Source: UBA1724 sp963632245 (GTDB lineage: Bacteria > Verrucomicrobiota > Lentisphaeria > Oligosphaerales > Oligosphaeraceae). Taken from it: a stretch of 8,131 nt of DNA. The stretch's first letter is position 1. The number at the start of each line of letters is the position of its first letter. The position numbers and the translations under genes were made by a program. The notes beneath the pieces were generated by a model. It was given only the letters and a program-made list of their open reading frames with translations. It ran no database searches and was not told the origin of the DNA. Positions 6,188 to 8,131 of this stretch are shown piece after piece. Location of the stretch: NCBI GenBank assembly GCA_963632245.1, contig CAVGTF010000107.1, positions 1-8,131 of the forward strand. The letters are read 5' to 3'.

Positions 6188-7071
6188 ATGAAAACCAATC
6201 GCAAAAACGCCTTTACCCTGGTGGAAGTGCTGGTGGCCGTGGCGGTGCTGGTCATCATGATGACCTTCATCTTCCAGTATACCGCCTCCGCTCAACGACT
6301 CTGGGCCGCGAATACCGCACGCACCGAGATGTCCGCTCAGGCAGATGCACTCTTCCAGCTCCTGGAGGAGGATCTGGGTTCCATGTATGTGGTCCAAAAG
6401 GACGAGGAAATCGATGCCCAGGCGGGATGGTATTGCTGCCACGCGAAAAAAGATGGTAGCGATGAGCGATCTTTCCCTATAGATGAAAATTCAGGAAAAA
6501 AAATCACGGGTTATTACTTGAAGGACTTTTGTTTCTTCACTGAGGACCCCGATCCGGAGTCCACGGGTGCGAATACCCACGCCACCGTCTATCCCGTCCG
6601 CTATCACTTCGACTACGAGGAGCCTGGCGAGATCTATGAGGNNNNNNNNNNCTCTATCGCTACGTGGAAGAGGAACGCCGATGGGATAAGGTGAAAGATG
6701 AATTCATGCCTTACTTCACCTATTCCCAAGGTCCAGACCCAAATGCGGAGTATTGGGGAAGAGATCCCGATAACTACGCAAAAATTCCCGGTACCGCTGC
6801 TGAAAAGGAGGAGTATCTTTTAGCAAAGAATGTCAAATCCATTCGGATCTACTCCGAAGCCGCCGTGGATGAAGAGGCAGTGACAGGGGATCTTACTGAG
6901 GATCCGGAAACTTGGGAAGAGATCAGAAATAACCAGAAGGTCTTCCGCAAGAAGCCCTCGTGGTTCCGTGTGGAGATCACCCTCTCCGTTCCCGAAAATC
7001 TCCGGAATGGCGCTACAAAAGACGAGAATACCGACCGCACCTTCTCTCGCGTCTTCCAGTTGGATCAATAA
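6188..7071 (+). CDS. GspJ/PilW-like minor pseudopilin, interrupted by an assembly gap
   Basis: The N-terminal half has the leader MKTNRKNA, then FTLVEVLVAVAVLVIMMTFI, and SAQADALFQLLEEDLGSMYV, the long helix and following ED-L pattern of PilW/GspJ proteins. Cleavage is predicted after Ala8, with Glu at mature position 5. Residues 83-84 are adjacent cysteines. The frame runs to 6641, where ten Ns begin. The same protein resumes at 6652 as LYRYVEEERRWDK in a frame offset by one base and ends at TAA 7069-7071 after FSRVFQLDQ. The two halves belong to one gene of roughly 294 residues; the break is best explained by a placeholder gap. AGGAGG (6174-6179) lies eight bases before the ATG, 17 nt after the preceding stop. 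GspJ is a partner of GspI and GspK in the tip complex. Confidence 0.8.
6642..6651. other. Assembly gap (10 Ns)
   Basis: Ten ambiguous bases lie in the middle of the GspJ/PilW-like gene. The reading frames on the two sides differ, and the gene reads through only if the true gap is two more than a multiple of three (for example 8 or 11). A length of ten is therefore probably a nominal scaffold value. Confidence 0.9.
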
Positions 7072-7133
7072 CTTCAGATCGACAAGTCTCTTTACTCTCT
7101 TGCGAATCCATTGAAGGGAATCTTCCTCTTTCG

Positions 7134-7286
7134 ATGAATTCGCCTGTTTCCGCAAGTTCCTGTTTTTGCTTCCTTCTTGAACAAAAGCTGACAGAACCTC
7201 AGTTGATGCGTTGGCGCCACAAAGGTCTGTCCCTCCCATATAACACCGTCTCCCGCTATGAACTCCATCCAGAACAATACCAATGA
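7134..7286 (+). CDS. Possible small ORF overlapping the GspK-like start
   Basis: In the 186-nt gap after the J-like gene an ATG at 7134 opens a 50-residue frame, beginning MNSPVSASSCFCFLLEQK. It ends at TGA 7286, overlapping the GspK-like start (7258) by 29 nt. An AAGGGA (7114-7119) lies 14 nt upstream, rather far. The overlap could couple translation to the next gene, which has no Shine-Dalgarno of its own. No homology is recognised, and chance is the simpler explanation. Confidence 0.2.
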   Translation: MNSPVSASSCFCFLLEQKLTEPQLMRWRHKGLSLPYNTVSRYELHPEQYQ

Positions 7287-8131
7287 GCGGGGCTCCGCCA
7301 TTCTGATGGTGCTGGGGCTCCTGTCCCTCCTCCTGGTCATGGCACTCATCTTCGCCGTCACTAGCCGGAATGCACAGATTGTGGCCGATGCCAATGCGGA
7401 TCAGACCCAGGCGAAGCTGGTTTCTCAAAGCGCCCTTACACGCGCCACAGACGCACTCTTCTTCTTCCAGAATAAGGGAAATCTCCTGAAAAGTGATGAC
7501 CTGGAAAAGTCCATGCCAGAGAGTGACATGAACTTAAGTGACATGCTGGATCAGTCGCCTCATCGGACTGGAGAAAATTTGGGAAACACGGATCCCAAAG
7601 CGGATATGTTCTATGGAACGGCTGGGACGGTGGATGATGACGATCCCATTCAGGGGTTACAGCCCTACGTGGGATATGTAGATGCCACGAATGAATGGGA
7701 TGGTCTTGCGCTCTATGGCGAATTTAACCAGGATGGGGTCGCCAGTGTTCCTTTCGAGTTGGTGACAAAATCGACGGACGCGACCAAGAATCCCTATCAG
7801 GCCATTTACTACAGCCATGAGGATGATTCTTATGACGAGGAAGGCGAGAAGTCGAGTTTCTCAAACTTTGAGTATAAAATCCGAAAGGAGAATAGCCTCT
7901 TTGATATCATTTCCAAGACTCGCCTTGGAAAGGCCTATCGCGCCGCATCCTCCTCGGATCCCGATGACGCAGAGGATAAAATTGAAGACGGCACCAGCGA
8001 TGACCAGTTTGCCAAGCTTCTGAATGACAAGGATAATTTGGCAACCCAGCTCCAGTTCCGGGAAGAAAAGGACTCCGATGGCCATGTCACTCAGCGTTTG
8101 GGATTTGTCGCTTTCGTGGATGGTCCGAAGT
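7258..8131 (+). CDS. GspK/PilX-like minor pseudopilin, 3' end outside the window
   Basis: The frame from the ATG at 7258 stays open to the window end (291 codons seen), so the C-terminus is missing. The N-terminus reads ERG (10-12), then SAILMVLGLLSLLLVMAL and a helix to about residue 35, as in PilX/GspK proteins. Cleavage would follow Gly12. Mature position 5 is Met, not Glu, as expected for GspK, which characteristically lacks Glu5. The mature part begins with a helix rich in small and polar residues (DANADQTQAKLVSQSAL) and continues as a large, acidic, hydrophilic domain, again GspK-like in size. In type II secretion GspK caps the pseudopilus. No Shine-Dalgarno is visible before the ATG, unlike the three genes before it, and an in-frame TGA at 7204-7206 with no other good start codon after it leaves this ATG as the best choice. 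Confidence 0.8.
   Translation, partial: MNSIQNNTNERGSAILMVLGLLSLLLVMALIFAVTSRNAQIVADANADQTQAKLVSQSALTRATDALFFFQNKGNLLKSDDLEKSMPESDMNLSDMLDQSPHRTGENLGNTDPKADMFYGTAGTVDDDDPIQGLQPYVGYVDATNEWDGLALYGEFNQDGVASVPFELVTKSTDATKNPYQAIYYSHEDDSYDEEGEKSSFSNFEYKIRKENSLFDIISKTRLGKAYRAASSSDPDDAEDKIEDGTSDDQFAKLLNDKDNLATQLQFREEKDSDGHVTQRLGFVAFVDGPK

Noticed and set aside
4620..6188. Long minus-strand frame (522 codons) opposite the H- and I-like genes
   Set aside because: It spans two well-supported plus-strand genes with clear Shine-Dalgarno sites and prepilin motifs; its protein lacks any recognisable feature.

Overview
The window suggests a Gram-negative member of the PVC superphylum, most likely Lentisphaerota (Victivallis/Oligosphaera-like), probably from a metagenome assembly. 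Three points support this. Several proteins carry prepilin N-termini of the FTLVE type with no glycine before the Phe, which I recall as common in that phylum. The dnaN gene stands without dnaA, recF or gyrB beside it. A 10-N scaffold gap lies inside one gene. The taxon is an inference; no rRNA or other strong phylogenetic marker is present.

Layout: 1-540 is non-coding and holds degenerate GC-rich, partly palindromic repeats in both orientations, one of which folds into a long hairpin (486-521), plus a perfect 21-nt palindrome (405-425). 541-944 is AT-richer and non-coding. Immediately before dnaN it holds a cluster of six TGTA(G/C)(A/T)4 nonamers (721-837), which could be divergent DnaA boxes or operator sites. 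dnaN (945-2102) encodes the sliding clamp. A predicted promoter and an odd leader (inverted repeats, a mini-ORF, no usable Shine-Dalgarno) precede a gene for a large secreted protein (2297-4507). That protein appears to be built from an acidic linker, a jelly-roll-like domain, an alpha/alpha-toroid-like domain and an FN3-like C-terminus. A hairpin terminator (4566-4612) separates it from the next operon.

The right half, from 4773 to the window end, is a co-oriented row of four minor pseudopilin genes in the order H-I-J-K of type II secretion systems: GspH/FimT-like, GspI/PilV-like, GspJ/PilW-like and GspK/PilX-like. The last is cut by the window end. In model systems GspI, J and K form the pseudopilus tip and GspH joins it to the major pseudopilin. 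No major pseudopilin, ATPase, secretin or prepilin peptidase is in view. The J-like gene is interrupted by the N gap, whose nominal length breaks the reading frame. The secreted protein next door may be a substrate or surface partner of the system, but this rests on proximity alone.
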